DNA of 64,000 nucleotides from Streptosporangium oxazolinicum (GTDB lineage: Bacteria > Actinomycetota > Actinomycetes > Streptosporangiales > Streptosporangiaceae): assembly GCF_039537505.1 (NCBI RefSeq), contig NZ_BAABAQ010000001.1:310001-374000 (forward strand), in the 5' to 3' direction. The notes below the pieces were generated by a model. That model was not told the origin of the DNA and did no database searches. It saw nothing but the letters and a program-made list of their open reading frames with translations. Every line of letters begins with the position of its first letter. The first letter of the stretch is position 1. Below, piece after piece: positions 42,420-51,602 of this stretch. A program made the position numbers and the translations under genes.

Positions 42420-43211
42420 ATGCCGGGAAGAACCTCGTACGAGCCGGGGACGTTCTGCTGGGCGGACCTCAACGCGCCCGATCCGGACGCCGCCACGGCC
42501 TTCTACACCGGCCTGTTCGGCTGGCACGCGCACATCGACCCCGATCCGCTGGTCGCGGGCCACATCACGCTGACCCTGGACGGTGACCTGAGCCGTCCGG
42601 TGGCCGCGCTGATGCCGATGATCGCCGGAGCGCCGCCCGGGACACCGGCCTTCTGGACGAGCTACGTCAGCGTCGCCGACGTCGACACCGTCGCCGAGAT
42701 CGCGCGGGGCGCGGGCGGCCGGGTGTTCATGGGACCGGCGGACACCGGGGAACTCGGCCGCTTCGCGCTGCTGTTCGACCCGCAGGGCGCGATCGTCGGG
42801 CTCTGGCAGGCCAGGGACTTCCACGGCGCCGGTGTCGTCGGCGAGCCGGGCGCGTACTGCTGGAGCGAGCTGGCCGTACGCGACGTCGAGGGCGCCGGGG
42901 CGTTCTACGGAACGATGCTCGGCTGGGAGGGTGACACCCACACGTCCGGCCCCGCCACCTACACCGAGTGGCGCACACCGGGCGGCACGCCCGTCGGCTG
43001 GATGACCCAGCTGGACGAGCGATGGGCCGCCGAGATCCCGCCCCGCTGGACGGTCACCTTCACGGTGTCCGACTGCGACGCCACCGCCGCGCGTGCCACC
43101 GAGCTGGGCGGCACGGTGACGGCGGCGCCCCGTGACATCCCGGCCGGGCGGGTCGCCCTGCTGAACGACCCCCAGGGCGGGCGCTTCTCGGTCATCCACC
43201 CGAACCGCTGA
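42420..43211 (+). CDS. Two-domain VOC-superfamily protein
   Basis: 263 aa from ATG at 42420, with GGAGGAAGGG upstream. Two glyoxalase/bleomycin-resistance-type domains: CWADLNAPDPDAATAFYTGL at the start of the first and CWSELAVRDVEGAGAFYGTM at the start of the second, each ending in a VxLLFDPQG-type strand. Such proteins can be lyases, dioxygenases or drug binders. Function not resolved. Confidence 0.9.
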   Translation: MPGRTSYEPGTFCWADLNAPDPDAATAFYTGLFGWHAHIDPDPLVAGHITLTLDGDLSRPVAALMPMIAGAPPGTPAFWTSYVSVADVDTVAEIARGAGGRVFMGPADTGELGRFALLFDPQGAIVGLWQARDFHGAGVVGEPGAYCWSELAVRDVEGAGAFYGTMLGWEGDTHTSGPATYTEWRTPGGTPVGWMTQLDERWAAEIPPRWTVTFTVSDCDATAARATELGGTVTAAPRDIPAGRVALLNDPQGGRFSVIHPNR

Positions 43212-43411
43212 CCGGATACCGGCCGAACGGCTGGCCCGATCCCGGCCGTTCGTCGGGGACCGGGTCCGGTGGTCGAGGACCAAGGCCCGGTGGTGGAGGA
43301 CCGGAGCCCGCCGATCGAGAATCGGCCCCTGGCGGCCCGGGACCTGACCTCACGATCGATCGAGGGGCGGGCCCGCCGGGCTCGAGGAGGTCGGCGATCC
43401 TCGGGAAGGCT

Positions 43412-43453
43412 GCCGTACGCCCGTGGCGAGCATGGTCGTCACGGGCGTACGGC
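43412..43453. terminator. Hairpin between VOC and Dyp peroxidase genes
   Basis: GCCGTACGCCCGTG (43412-43425) pairs perfectly with 43440-43453 around a 14-nt loop. It is 9 bp from the peroxidase stop and ends both convergent units. Confidence 0.8.
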
Positions 43454-43461
43454 GGCTCCTG

Positions 43462-44694
43462 TCAGGTGAGGAGGCCGTCCCCGATCCAGCCGTTGGGTGA
43501 GCAGCCCGGCGGGATGGCGAAGACGGCCGAACCGATCGGGGTCGTCCACTCGTTCAGCAGGTCGGCCTCGGCCAGCCTGCGCTGGATCGGGACGAACTGC
43601 CGGGAGACGTCGGCCTGGTAGGAGGCGAACAGTATCCCGGAGTCGGCGTGCCCCTCCGGGGTGAGCCCCTCGTCGTAGTTGTAGACCCTGCGCAGGATTC
43701 GCAGGTTCGGGTCGGTGACATGGGCCCGGCGGATGTGGGCCTGTTCGGAGATGACGGGGAAGCCGATCGCGTTGAGCTTCTCGAAATCGGCACCGTCATG
43801 CTCGTCGCGTCCGGTGAGCGGGGCGCCGTTGTCCAGGCGCCGGCCCACGGTGAACTCCTTGGCGACCCGGTCGACGGCGTCCCAGGTCTCCATCTCCGCC
43901 CGGATGCGCCGTAGCACCAGCGTGGTGCCACCGCGCAACCACTCCGGGCCGTCGCTCACCCACACGGCCCGGTCGAAGTCAGGGGAACCGGGTGCGGGGT
44001 TGACGGTCCCGTCGAGCTGGCCCATGACGTTGCGCTGGGTCAGCCCGGCGGGGTGGGTGCCCGCGCCGCGCCGGAAGCCCCGCTGGGTCCAGCGGACCCT
44101 CGCGAAGGAGCGGGCGTCCTTGACGACCATGCGAAGGGCGTGGGCCAGGGTGAGGGCGTCGTCGGCGCAGATCTGCAGCAGCAGGTCCCCGCCGCTCCAC
44201 TCCTTCCTGAGCCTGTCGATCCCGAAGGCGGGCAGCGGCGCCGCCGCCTCCGGACGGCGGCCGGTCAGCCCGGCCGCCGTGAAGAAGCCGGGACCGAAGC
44301 CGAAGGTCACGGTCAGCCGGGCGGGCAGGACGGCCAGTTCCGGCTCGGTGTCGGCCAGGGCGGGCCTGCCCTGGGTCAACCGTCTGGCGTCGTCGGTGAG
44401 CAGCCGCATCATCCGGACCAGCGCCTCGCGGTCGGTGTCCGGCAGCAGGTCCAGGCCGACGAACACCCCGTACGTCTGGGGCGCCGTCGCGATACCCGCT
44501 TGATGGATGCCATCAAAGGGCTCCGTTGCGGACCCGCCGGAACCACTGGGTCCTCCGGCTGGAGCGGTCCGGGAATCCGCCCGGGGGGCGACTGAGGGGA
44601 CAGCCTGGTCGGGGGCGCACGCGACGAGGGCTCCGGCCGCGGTGGCGGCGCCTCCGGCGAGCAGTCCCCTGCGGCTGAGTCGGGGTTCCCGCAT
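43462..44694 (-). CDS. Tat-exported Dyp-type haem peroxidase (EfeB/DypB-like)
   Basis: 410 aa. Tat motif SRRGLLAGGAATAAGALVAC at the N-terminus. The DyP signature is in NVMGQLDGTVNP (about residue 223), and the proximal His region is AHIRRAHV followed by the haem-contacting RRVYNYD. It reduces peroxide or takes part in iron release at the cell surface. It lies 21 bp after a PCuAC lipoprotein gene, which suggests linked copper/iron handling. Confidence 0.92.
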   Translation of the reverse strand: MREPRLSRRGLLAGGAATAAGALVACAPDQAVPSVAPRADSRTAPAGGPSGSGGSATEPFDGIHQAGIATAPQTYGVFVGLDLLPDTDREALVRMMRLLTDDARRLTQGRPALADTEPELAVLPARLTVTFGFGPGFFTAAGLTGRRPEAAAPLPAFGIDRLRKEWSGGDLLLQICADDALTLAHALRMVVKDARSFARVRWTQRGFRRGAGTHPAGLTQRNVMGQLDGTVNPAPGSPDFDRAVWVSDGPEWLRGGTTLVLRRIRAEMETWDAVDRVAKEFTVGRRLDNGAPLTGRDEHDGADFEKLNAIGFPVISEQAHIRRAHVTDPNLRILRRVYNYDEGLTPEGHADSGILFASYQADVSRQFVPIQRRLAEADLLNEWTTPIGSAVFAIPPGCSPNGWIGDGLLT

Positions 44695-44715
44695 GGGTTC
44701 TTCTCCGTTTCCCGC

Positions 44716-45342
44716 TCAGCCGTCGCTCTCGCCCGGGTCGCCGTGGCCGTCTCCCGTGTCCATACCGGGCTGGTAGTCCTCCTTGCCTCCGGCGAAGTCC
44801 TTGCCGACCGCGGTGAACTCCACGGTCTTGCCGTCCTTGAGGGTGAGGGTGAAGGGGATCTGCGCGCCGGGCTTCACCGCTTCGGTGACGCCCATCAGCA
44901 TGATGTGGTCACCGCCGGGCTGGAGCCGGTGGGTGCCCCCCGCGGGAATCACGATCCCGCCCTCCTTGGGCCGCATGATCATTTTTCCCTTGGAGTCGAC
45001 GACCTCGTGCAACTCGACCTTGGGTGACAGCGGCGAGGCGCCGGAGACGACCGTCACCTCGGCGCCGGTGTTGTTGACCAGGATGCCGAAGGCGGCGCTC
45101 ATCCCCTTCTTCGCGGTCTTCACCCACGGATCGGTGATCGTCAATGCCGAGGCGACGGCGGCGGTGGAGGGGGTCGCGGCGGGTGCGGCGGTACTCGGGG
45201 CGGCGGCCGGTGCCGTGGTGCCCTGGGAGCCACATCCGCCCAGGACCACCACGGCCGCGATCAGGATTCCGGCCCGGGTGTTTCCGGTACGGAGGATTCC
45301 GGCGCGGGTGTTTCCGGCATGGGTGATAGGACGAGCAGACAC
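44716..45342 (-). CDS. PCu(A)C-type copper chaperone lipoprotein
   Basis: 208 aa from GTG at 45342, with AAAGG upstream. The lipobox is VLGGC. After an Ala/Pro/Thr linker, the PCuAC domain has VELHEV, MIMRP and the HxM-type ligands GGTHRL and HIMLMG. It carries periplasmic Cu(I). The C-terminus ends with a His/Asp/Gly tail. Operon with the Dyp gene. Confidence 0.92.
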   Translation of the reverse strand: MSARPITHAGNTRAGILRTGNTRAGILIAAVVVLGGCGSQGTTAPAAAPSTAAPAATPSTAAVASALTITDPWVKTAKKGMSAAFGILVNNTGAEVTVVSGASPLSPKVELHEVVDSKGKMIMRPKEGGIVIPAGGTHRLQPGGDHIMLMGVTEAVKPGAQIPFTLTLKDGKTVEFTAVGKDFAGGKEDYQPGMDTGDGHGDPGESDG

Positions 45343-45536
45343 GTTGAAGCCTTTCTTCTGGCCGGACCGGCAGGGCCGCGGACGAACGCCGCCTCGATAT
45401 CGCCATGCCGGACACGCGGCCGGGATTGTCACGCTGTTTTTGTCCGCCGAGCAGCCGGAAGGCCACATCGGCGCGGGCTCGCGCGTACGTACGCGCGGGC
45501 GCGGAAACAGGTCGGACCCCCGGGTGACCTGGGCGG

Positions 45537-46094
45537 TCAGCCGGAGGTGACGGTGACGATCCGGGGAGGGCCGCGCCTGCTGACGACGTGGCGCAGCACG
45601 GCGGAGCGAAGGGCTCCAGGCTCGATCGCGCCCGCGGTGAGGAAGGACGTGTACGCCGGGATCACGACCACGACGAGCACGCGACACAGCCGGACACCGA
45701 GCCGTCGCAGCAGCGCCCACAGCACCGCCTCGCCGCGCGCCAGCCACAGCGCGGTCAGCCCGACGGCCCAGCCGTGCGCCGCCAGCATGCCCAGACCGGG
45801 CAGCAGCCCCGAGTGGACATGCCCGATCATCTCGGCGGGGGAGGCGGCGTGCGCGAGGGAGAACAGCACGTGCGACCCGGCCTGCACGCTCGCCAGCAGC
45901 GGCAGGATCACCACCAGCGTCCGTTCGCGCCCCGACACGGCGAGGGCCGCGACGAAGGCGAGGACCAGGGCGACGGTCGCGGTCGGCACGGAGACCGAGC
46001 CTCCCGCGAGGACGTGTGCCATCACGCTCAGCCCCAGGCAGACCGCGGCGAAGGCGGCCGCGCGGGCGAGGCGGAAGGGCAACGTCGCGGGCAT
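45537..46094 (-). CDS. Integral membrane protein of copper/peroxidase operon
   Basis: 185 aa from ATG at 46094; an in-frame GTG at 46118 is possible. About five transmembrane helices. Histidines and methionines occur near helix ends (SVMAHVL, EMIGHVHSG, GMLAAHGW), which suits a metal role. It precedes the PCuAC gene by about 195 bp. The family is not certain. Confidence 0.7.
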   Translation of the reverse strand: MPATLPFRLARAAAFAAVCLGLSVMAHVLAGGSVSVPTATVALVLAFVAALAVSGRERTLVVILPLLASVQAGSHVLFSLAHAASPAEMIGHVHSGLLPGLGMLAAHGWAVGLTALWLARGEAVLWALLRRLGVRLCRVLVVVVIPAYTSFLTAGAIEPGALRSAVLRHVVSRRGPPRIVTVTSG

Positions 46095-46453
46095 GATGGG
46101 AAAATCATCCCACGCCACCCCGGCGATGCGAAGTTCGAGGTCCGCGGGGCGATTCGCGCCCTCACCGCCACCGCGCGCCGGGGTCGTCCCACCCGCCGCG
46201 GCTCGCGACCGGCTCGGCCCGCCCCGGCTCGGACCTCAGTTCGAAGCGGTTCAGAGCGGTTCAGAGCGGCTCGGAGTGGCGGGAAGCCCCGGAAGCAGCG
46301 AGGCGGTCCCGGTCCCGGTCCCGGAAAAATCTTGAAAGAAATCCCGCCGCCGTGTCGAATCGGCCCGTTCCCGTTCGAAGCCTGTTCAGAGGGCCGGGAG
46401 GAACACGGAAACACGGAACACGGAAACCGGCCGGGACACGTGAGGAGAGGGCC
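46095..46453. other. Gap with short repeats
   Basis: 359 bp. It contains three 10-bp units GCGGTTCAGA (46246-46275), CCCGGT triplets and repeats of ACACGGAA near 46407-46432. Promoters of the divergent genes are presumed here. No gene seen. Confidence 0.5.
46246..46275. repeat. 10-bp tandem repeat
   Basis: GCGGTTCAGA twice, then GCGGCTCGGA. Confidence 0.85.
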
Positions 46454-47146
46454 ATGGCCCAGCAGATGACGAGAACCGCGAACACGGCGACCCGCGATCC
46501 TCGGGCGCGCGTCACCAGGTCGCTCCTGGGCTACGGCGTCGTCGCCGGGCCGGTGTACGTCGCGGTGTCCCTCGCTCAGGCGCTGACCCGGGAGGGCTTC
46601 GACCTCAGCCGCCACGCGTGGAGCATGCTCGCCAACGGCGGCCCCGGCTGGATCCAGATCGCCAACCTCGTCGTCGCCGGGCTGGCGAGCGTCGCCTGCG
46701 CGGTCGGTCTGCGCCGGTCCCTGGCCCCGGGGAACGGCGCGACCTGGGCTCCCCGGCTCGTCGGCGCGTACGGGGTGAGCCTGGTCGGTGCGGGGATCTT
46801 CCGGGCGGACCCGGGGATGGGCTTCCCCGCCGGGACGCCCGAGGGGCCGGGACCGGTCAGCTGGCACGGGGTGCTCCACTTCGCCTGCGGCGCCGTCGGC
46901 TTCCTGTGCGTGATCGTCGCCTGTTTCGTCGTCGGCCGCCGGTTCGCCGGGGAAGGCCGTACGGGATGGGCCGTCTTCTCACGGCTCACCGGCGCGCTGT
47001 TCCTGGTGACCTTCGCCGCCATGGCGAGCGGCGGGGGCGCCGTCTGGGCCAACCTGGCCTTCGTCGCCGGAATCGTGATCATCTGGGCCTGGCTCTCGGC
47101 CCTGTCGCTCCACCTCTATCGGCGCACCGCGCCCTGGCGCGCCTGA
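46454..47146 (+). CDS. DUF998 membrane protein
   Basis: 230 aa from ATG at 46454, with GAGGAGAGGG upstream. Six predicted transmembrane helices. FDLSRHAWSMLANGGPGWIQ and FRADPGMGFP, then WHGVLHF are typical DUF998 phrases. The function is unknown. First gene of a run with a DGPF protein and an ECF42 sigma factor. Confidence 0.88.
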   Translation: MAQQMTRTANTATRDPRARVTRSLLGYGVVAGPVYVAVSLAQALTREGFDLSRHAWSMLANGGPGWIQIANLVVAGLASVACAVGLRRSLAPGNGATWAPRLVGAYGVSLVGAGIFRADPGMGFPAGTPEGPGPVSWHGVLHFACGAVGFLCVIVACFVVGRRFAGEGRTGWAVFSRLTGALFLVTFAAMASGGGAVWANLAFVAGIVIIWAWLSALSLHLYRRTAPWRA

Positions 47147-47196
47147 CCCGGCCCGCGACCAGACCGTTCAAAAAAACAAGATCAAGGAGAGATCCG

Positions 47197-47571
47197 ATGC
47201 GATACATGGTCACCCTCAAGGTCATAAACCAGCCCGCCACCCCGCCTCCCGCCGAGCTGATGGACGCGATCACCAAGCTCGGCGAGGAGGCCACCGGGGC
47301 GGGCGCGCTGCTCGACAACGGCGGGCTGGCCCCGAGCGCCCAGGGCGCGCGGATCACGCTCACCGGGGGCAGGCTGAGCGTCACGGACGGCCCGTTCGCC
47401 GAGGCGAAGGAGCTGATCAGCTATGCCGTCTACCAGGTCCGGTCCAAGGAGGAGGTCATGGAGTGGACCTCCCGCTTCATGAAGCTCCACCGCGACCACT
47501 GGGAGGGGTGGGAGGGCGAGGCCGACATCCACCGCGTCTTCGGCCCCGAGGACTTCGCCGCACCCGAGTGA
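47197..47571 (+). CDS. DGPF-domain (YCII-related) protein
   Basis: 124 aa from ATG at 47197, with AAGGAG upstream. The hallmark motif is LSVTDGPFAEAKELISYAVY. DGPF/YCII proteins are the standard neighbours and likely targets of ECF42 sigma factors. It lies 50 bp after the DUF998 gene and 127 bp before the sigma gene. Confidence 0.92.
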   Translation: MRYMVTLKVINQPATPPPAELMDAITKLGEEATGAGALLDNGGLAPSAQGARITLTGGRLSVTDGPFAEAKELISYAVYQVRSKEEVMEWTSRFMKLHRDHWEGWEGEADIHRVFGPEDFAAPE

Positions 47572-47698
47572 AACCGAGTGAAACCGCCGCCGTCGCCCCG
47601 GCCGAACCCCCGCGAGGACACCGGCCGGGGCCCCGCGTTGTCCTGGCGGAGGACACCGCGTCGTCCTGGCGGGGGACGAGGTGGTTGGATCGGGGGGC

Positions 47699-48958
47699 AT
47701 GACGGTTGGGGATCCTCGCCGGGTCGTCGAGGCGGTCTGGCGGATCGAGTCCGCGAGGGTGATCGCGGGGCTCGCCCGGATGGTGCACGACGTCGGCCTG
47801 GCCGAGGAGCTGGCGCAGGACTCCCTGGTCATCGCGCTGGAGCAGTGGCCCAGGACCGGCGTACCGGACAACCCGGGCGCCTGGCTCATGCTCACCGCCA
47901 AGCATCGGGCGATCGACCTGCTGCGCCGCAGGAACCGGTACGAACGAAAGCTCGAAGAGGTCGGCCGGGACATGGAGATCCGCCGGGAGGCGGTCGAGGC
48001 CGAACTGGACGACACCCTCGACGATCACATCGGCGACGACGTGCTACGCCTCCTCTTCACGGCCTGCCACCCCGTACTGTCCACGGAAGGGCGCCTGGCG
48101 CTCACCCTCCGGCTGCTCGGCGGCCTGACGACGGAGGAGATCGCGCGCGCCTTCCTGGTGCCCGAGCCGACCGTCGGGCAGCGGATCTTCCGGGCCAAGC
48201 GCACCCTCACCGAGAAACGGGTCCGGATCGAGATGCCCACCCCGGCCGAGCTGGGTGAGCGGCTCTCGTCGGTCCTGGAGGTCGTCTACCTCGTCTTCAA
48301 CGAGGGCTACTCCGCGACCGCCGGTGACGACTGGATGCGCCCCTCCCTCTGCGAGGAGGCGCTGCGCCTGGGCCGGATCCTGGCGGGTCTCATGCCGGGG
48401 GAGTCCGAGGTGCACGGCCTCGTCGCCCTGATGGAGATCCAGGCGTCCCGCACACGCGCCAGGACGGGACCCGGCGGCGAGCCCGTCCTGCTCCTCGACC
48501 AGGACCGGGGTCTGTGGGATCGGCTGCTCGTCCGTCGCGGGCTGGAGTCGCTCGCCCGCGCCGAGGCGCTCGGCACGCTGGGCCCGTACGGCCTGCAGGC
48601 CGCGATCGCCGCCTGCCACGCCCGCGCGCCGTCCGCCGGCGACACGGACTGGGAGCGGATTGCCGCCCTCTACCGGGTGCTCGCCCACGTCGCCCCCTCG
48701 CCCGTGGTGGAGCTGAACCGCGCGGTCGCGGTGGGCATGGCGTACGGCCCGGAGCGTGGCCTGGAGATCGTGGACGGGCTGGTGACGGAGCGCGCGCTCA
48801 GGAACTATCCGCTGCTGGCCGCCGTACGGGGTGATCTGCTCGTGAAGCTGGGCCGCCTCGACGAGGCGCGCGAGGAGTTCGAACGGGCCGCCGGGCTCAC
48901 CCGCAACGAACGCGAGCGGACCCTCTTCCTCGCCCGCGCGACCACGGCGGGCGGCTGA
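47699..48958 (+). CDS. ECF42-type sigma factor with C-terminal TPR extension
   Basis: 419 aa from ATG at 47699; a GTG at 47681 is possible. Region 2: VGLAEELAQDSLVIALEQWP; region 4: LLGGLTTEEIARAFLVPEPT then VGQRIFRAKRTL. The 230-residue extension with ELNRAVAVGMAYGPERGLEI is TPR-like and defines ECF42, which needs no anti-sigma. The DGPF gene just upstream confirms the group. Confidence 0.92.
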   Translation: MTVGDPRRVVEAVWRIESARVIAGLARMVHDVGLAEELAQDSLVIALEQWPRTGVPDNPGAWLMLTAKHRAIDLLRRRNRYERKLEEVGRDMEIRREAVEAELDDTLDDHIGDDVLRLLFTACHPVLSTEGRLALTLRLLGGLTTEEIARAFLVPEPTVGQRIFRAKRTLTEKRVRIEMPTPAELGERLSSVLEVVYLVFNEGYSATAGDDWMRPSLCEEALRLGRILAGLMPGESEVHGLVALMEIQASRTRARTGPGGEPVLLLDQDRGLWDRLLVRRGLESLARAEALGTLGPYGLQAAIAACHARAPSAGDTDWERIAALYRVLAHVAPSPVVELNRAVAVGMAYGPERGLEIVDGLVTERALRNYPLLAAVRGDLLVKLGRLDEAREEFERAAGLTRNERERTLFLARATTAGG

Positions 48959-49032
48959 CGGACGTGGGCGACCGCCGCCCTCACCGGTCATCGCCGCCCC
49001 GCCGACCGGCGCGCGTTTCAGGGCACGGCGTT

Positions 49033-49542
49033 TCAGGGCGCGGCGTGCTCGTACCGGTCCGTGCGGGCCTGGCCGGGTGAGGTGGCCGGGGCCTCGGCCC
49101 CGGGGCCGGGCAGCACGTCGACGTCGGTGGCGCGCATCGGCCGGTCGCACACCGCGCAGCGCAGTTCGACGTGGCTGATCTCGCCGCAGGCGTGGTGGCG
49201 GTAGAGCACCGGCGGACCGGCCTCGCCCGCGGTCCACCGGTCGCCCCAGCGCACCATCACCAGGAGCAGGTCACACAGCTCCAGGCCCTTGGCGGTGAGT
49301 GTGTACTCGTGGCGGGGCGGGCGGCTCGAATACTCCTGCCGCTCCAGTACGCCGTTCTCGACCAGCCACTTGAGCCGCTCGGTGAGCACCTTGCGGGAGA
49401 TGTCCAGGTTCTGCTGGATCTGGTCGAAGCGGCTGATCCCGACGTAGACGTTCCGCAGGATCAGTGGCGACCACGGCTCGCCGATGACATCCAGCGTGCG
49501 GGCGATCGAGCAGGCCATGTCGCCGAATCGGGTTCGCTGCAT
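49033..49542 (-). CDS. HxlR-family regulator
   Basis: 169 aa. A winged helix with CSIARTLDVIGEPWSPLILR, ISRFDQIQQNLDISRKVLTE and SRPPRHEYTLTAKG is typical of HxlR. The C-terminal extension adds CxxC-like cysteines (HHACGE, RCAVCDRPM), so it may bind metal or sense redox. It is divergent from a PNPOx-like gene with two palindromes between. Confidence 0.92.
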   Translation of the reverse strand: MQRTRFGDMACSIARTLDVIGEPWSPLILRNVYVGISRFDQIQQNLDISRKVLTERLKWLVENGVLERQEYSSRPPRHEYTLTAKGLELCDLLLVMVRWGDRWTAGEAGPPVLYRHHACGEISHVELRCAVCDRPMRATDVDVLPGPGAEAPATSPGQARTDRYEHAAP

Positions 49543-49562
49543 GAGGGCAGTCTAGCGAGAGG

Positions 49563-49618
49563 GTTCCCTTAGGGAACGGTCGCCTGCTAGCGTCTCCCCG
49601 TCAGTTCCTTGAAGGAAC
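49563..49618. promoter_or_regulatory. Twin perfect palindromes, HxlR operators
   Basis: GTTCCCTTAGGGAAC (49563-49577) and GTTCCTTGAAGGAAC (49604-49618), both perfect dyads with matching arms. Centres are 41 bp apart (about four helical turns). One is near each start. Confidence 0.75.
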
Positions 49619-49636
49619 CAACAGGAGATGAGCCCC

Positions 49637-50176
49637 ATGACGAGAGGTCCCGCGATGACCGAGACGACGCCCGTCGCCGAACTCCTGTTCAGCAAGGACG
49701 ACGCGACACCGATCAGCACGGACGAGGCGACGCTCAAAGAGTGGGACGAGGCGCGGGCGTGCCTGGAGTCCACGCCGAAAGCCTGGATCTCGACGGTGTG
49801 GCCCGACGGCCGTGCGCACAGCATGCCCGTGTTGCTGGTGTGGGCCGAAGGCACCCCCTGGATCACCACCCGCCCGGGGTCCCGGAAGGCCAAGAACCTC
49901 GCCGCCAACCCCCACTGCGTCATCACCGTCGGCGGCGAGAGCCTCGACCTCGTGGTGGAGGGCAACGCCACCCGGGCGCGGGACGAGGACGAGCTCCGGC
50001 GGGTGGCCGCCGCCTTCAAGGCGAAGTACCGGTGGGAGCTCGCGGTGCGCGGCGGCTCCGTCTACGAGGACAAACTTCCCGGCTCACCCGAGTACGGCTT
50101 CTACCAGGTCACCCCCACGCGCGCCTTCGGCTACGGCCTGGACGGCCTGACGGCGACGCGCTGGCGGTTCGGGTGA
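49637..50176 (+). CDS. Pyridoxamine 5'-phosphate oxidase-like FMN/F420-binding protein
   Basis: 179 aa from ATG at 49637, which has AGGAG 9-10 bases upstream; ATGs at 49628 and 49655 are alternatives. Split-barrel motifs: AWISTVWPDGRAHSMPVLLV, PWITTRPGSRKAKNLAANPH and CVITVGGESLDLVVEG. It may use FMN or F420 to reduce a substrate. Probable target of the divergent HxlR regulator. Confidence 0.88.
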   Translation: MTRGPAMTETTPVAELLFSKDDATPISTDEATLKEWDEARACLESTPKAWISTVWPDGRAHSMPVLLVWAEGTPWITTRPGSRKAKNLAANPHCVITVGGESLDLVVEGNATRARDEDELRRVAAAFKAKYRWELAVRGGSVYEDKLPGSPEYGFYQVTPTRAFGYGLDGLTATRWRFG

Positions 50177-50192
50177 CCGGGGCCGACCGGCG

Positions 50193-51425
50193 TCACGCCC
50201 GTTCGCGCCCGACCGGCTCCCCGCCGGAGTAGTCCTTGAGCTCGATCGCGTCGTGCGGGCGCGCGTCCGTGCGCCTGAGCCCGGCCAGGGCGCGGATCAC
50301 GCCGCAGGGAAGGCGCGCGAGCAGCCGGGTACCCCACAGGGTGGCCCACAGCTGGAACCGGCTGTCCGGCACGAGGGTCTTCGCCATACTTCGGCCCAGC
50401 CTCCAGCTGTGTCTCACGTACTCGCCCAGTTCGCTCTCGTACGCGCGGAAGGCCCGCTCGTGGTCGCCACCGGCCGCCGCCAGCTCTCCGGCGAGGATGT
50501 AGGCGCCGACCACCGCGAGGCTGGTGCCACCCCCGACCGCCGCGCCCGGCGAGTAACCCGCGTCGCCGACCAGGCTGATCCGGCCGCGCGACCAGGAGTC
50601 CATCCGGATCTGGGTGATCGAGTCGAAGTAGAAGGCGGAGCTCGCGTCCATCTCGTCGAGCAGCCTCGGCACCTCCCAGCCCGCCCCGGAGAACGCCTCC
50701 CGCAGCAGCCGCTTCTGGCGCGGGACGTCGCGGTGGTGGTAGTCCAGCTCCTCGCCGCGGAACAGGAGGATCGCCCGCGCCTCGTCCAGGTGCGCCGCGC
50801 TGTAGAACGCGGCCATCCTGCCCACGTCGCCGTACGCGAGCATCTCGGCGTCGAGGTCGCGGTAGTCGGGCAGGGAGAAGACCCCGAGGTAGGCGCCGAC
50901 GAACTCGGCGAACCTCGGCTCCTCCCCGAAGGCCAGGCCGCGCACGTTGGAGTGGACGCCGTCGGCACCGATCACCAGGTCGAACCTGCGGGGCGCGCCC
51001 GTCTCGAAGGTGACGTCGATCCCTCCGGCGTCCTCCCGGAGGGACACGATCGAGTCGCCGAACACGTACTCCACACGATCGCGGGCCGCCCTGTGGAAGA
51101 TCTCGCTCAGGTCGTCGCGCATCACCTCGACATGCCGATCGGAGAACGCGACGGCCAGGCGGTCGACGTCCACGCGCACGGGCCGCCCGCTCCCCGCGCC
51201 GACGAGGGTGAGGAGCCGGGTGCCCGTCCTCCTCTCCTCGATCGCGGGGAGCAGGCCCATCCGCTCCACGATCTTCACGGCCGGTCTGAACAGATCGACC
51301 GCGTGCCCGCCCGTCTTGCGCAGCGCCGGCGCCCGCTCGACCACGGTGACCTCGAAGCCGTGGTGGTCCAGCCAGTACGCCAGGACCGGCCCGGCGACGC
51401 TGGCCCCGGAGACGAGGATTCGCAT
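50193..51425 (-). CDS. FAD-dependent aromatic-type monooxygenase
   Basis: 410 aa. FAD GxGxxG-like motif ILVSGASVAGPVLAYWL at the N-terminus, DLVIGADGVHSNVR (DG motif) near residue 150 and RISLVGDAGYSPGAAVGGGT (GD motif) near residue 285. It hydroxylates a small molecule with NAD(P)H. It is divergent from a TetR gene, with paired operators between, so it is probably the regulated drug- or xenobiotic-modifying gene. Confidence 0.92.
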   Translation of the reverse strand: MRILVSGASVAGPVLAYWLDHHGFEVTVVERAPALRKTGGHAVDLFRPAVKIVERMGLLPAIEERRTGTRLLTLVGAGSGRPVRVDVDRLAVAFSDRHVEVMRDDLSEIFHRAARDRVEYVFGDSIVSLREDAGGIDVTFETGAPRRFDLVIGADGVHSNVRGLAFGEEPRFAEFVGAYLGVFSLPDYRDLDAEMLAYGDVGRMAAFYSAAHLDEARAILLFRGEELDYHHRDVPRQKRLLREAFSGAGWEVPRLLDEMDASSAFYFDSITQIRMDSWSRGRISLVGDAGYSPGAAVGGGTSLAVVGAYILAGELAAAGGDHERAFRAYESELGEYVRHSWRLGRSMAKTLVPDSRFQLWATLWGTRLLARLPCGVIRALAGLRRTDARPHDAIELKDYSGGEPVGRERA

Positions 51426-51451
51426 GACTCTCCCTCCCTCTCAACCGTTTT

Positions 51452-51510
51452 ACTTAACGGAAGGTAAGTCCTTTTGAACGCTACACACAAGTACTTACCT
51501 ATCGTTAAGT
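51452..51510. promoter_or_regulatory. Inverted pair of TetR operators
   Basis: ACTTAACGGAAGGTAAGT (51452-51469) and, on the other strand, ACTTAACGATAGGTAAGT (51510-51493). They match at 16 of 18 positions and face each other. Confidence 0.75.
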
Positions 51511-51602
51511 CAGTCACCTTCGCCGTGCCGGTACCCTTGATCCGAAGCACGAGAACGCCCGCGCGTGCGGGAGTCCGGCGCGAGGACAGGAGAGAACAAC
51601 AG

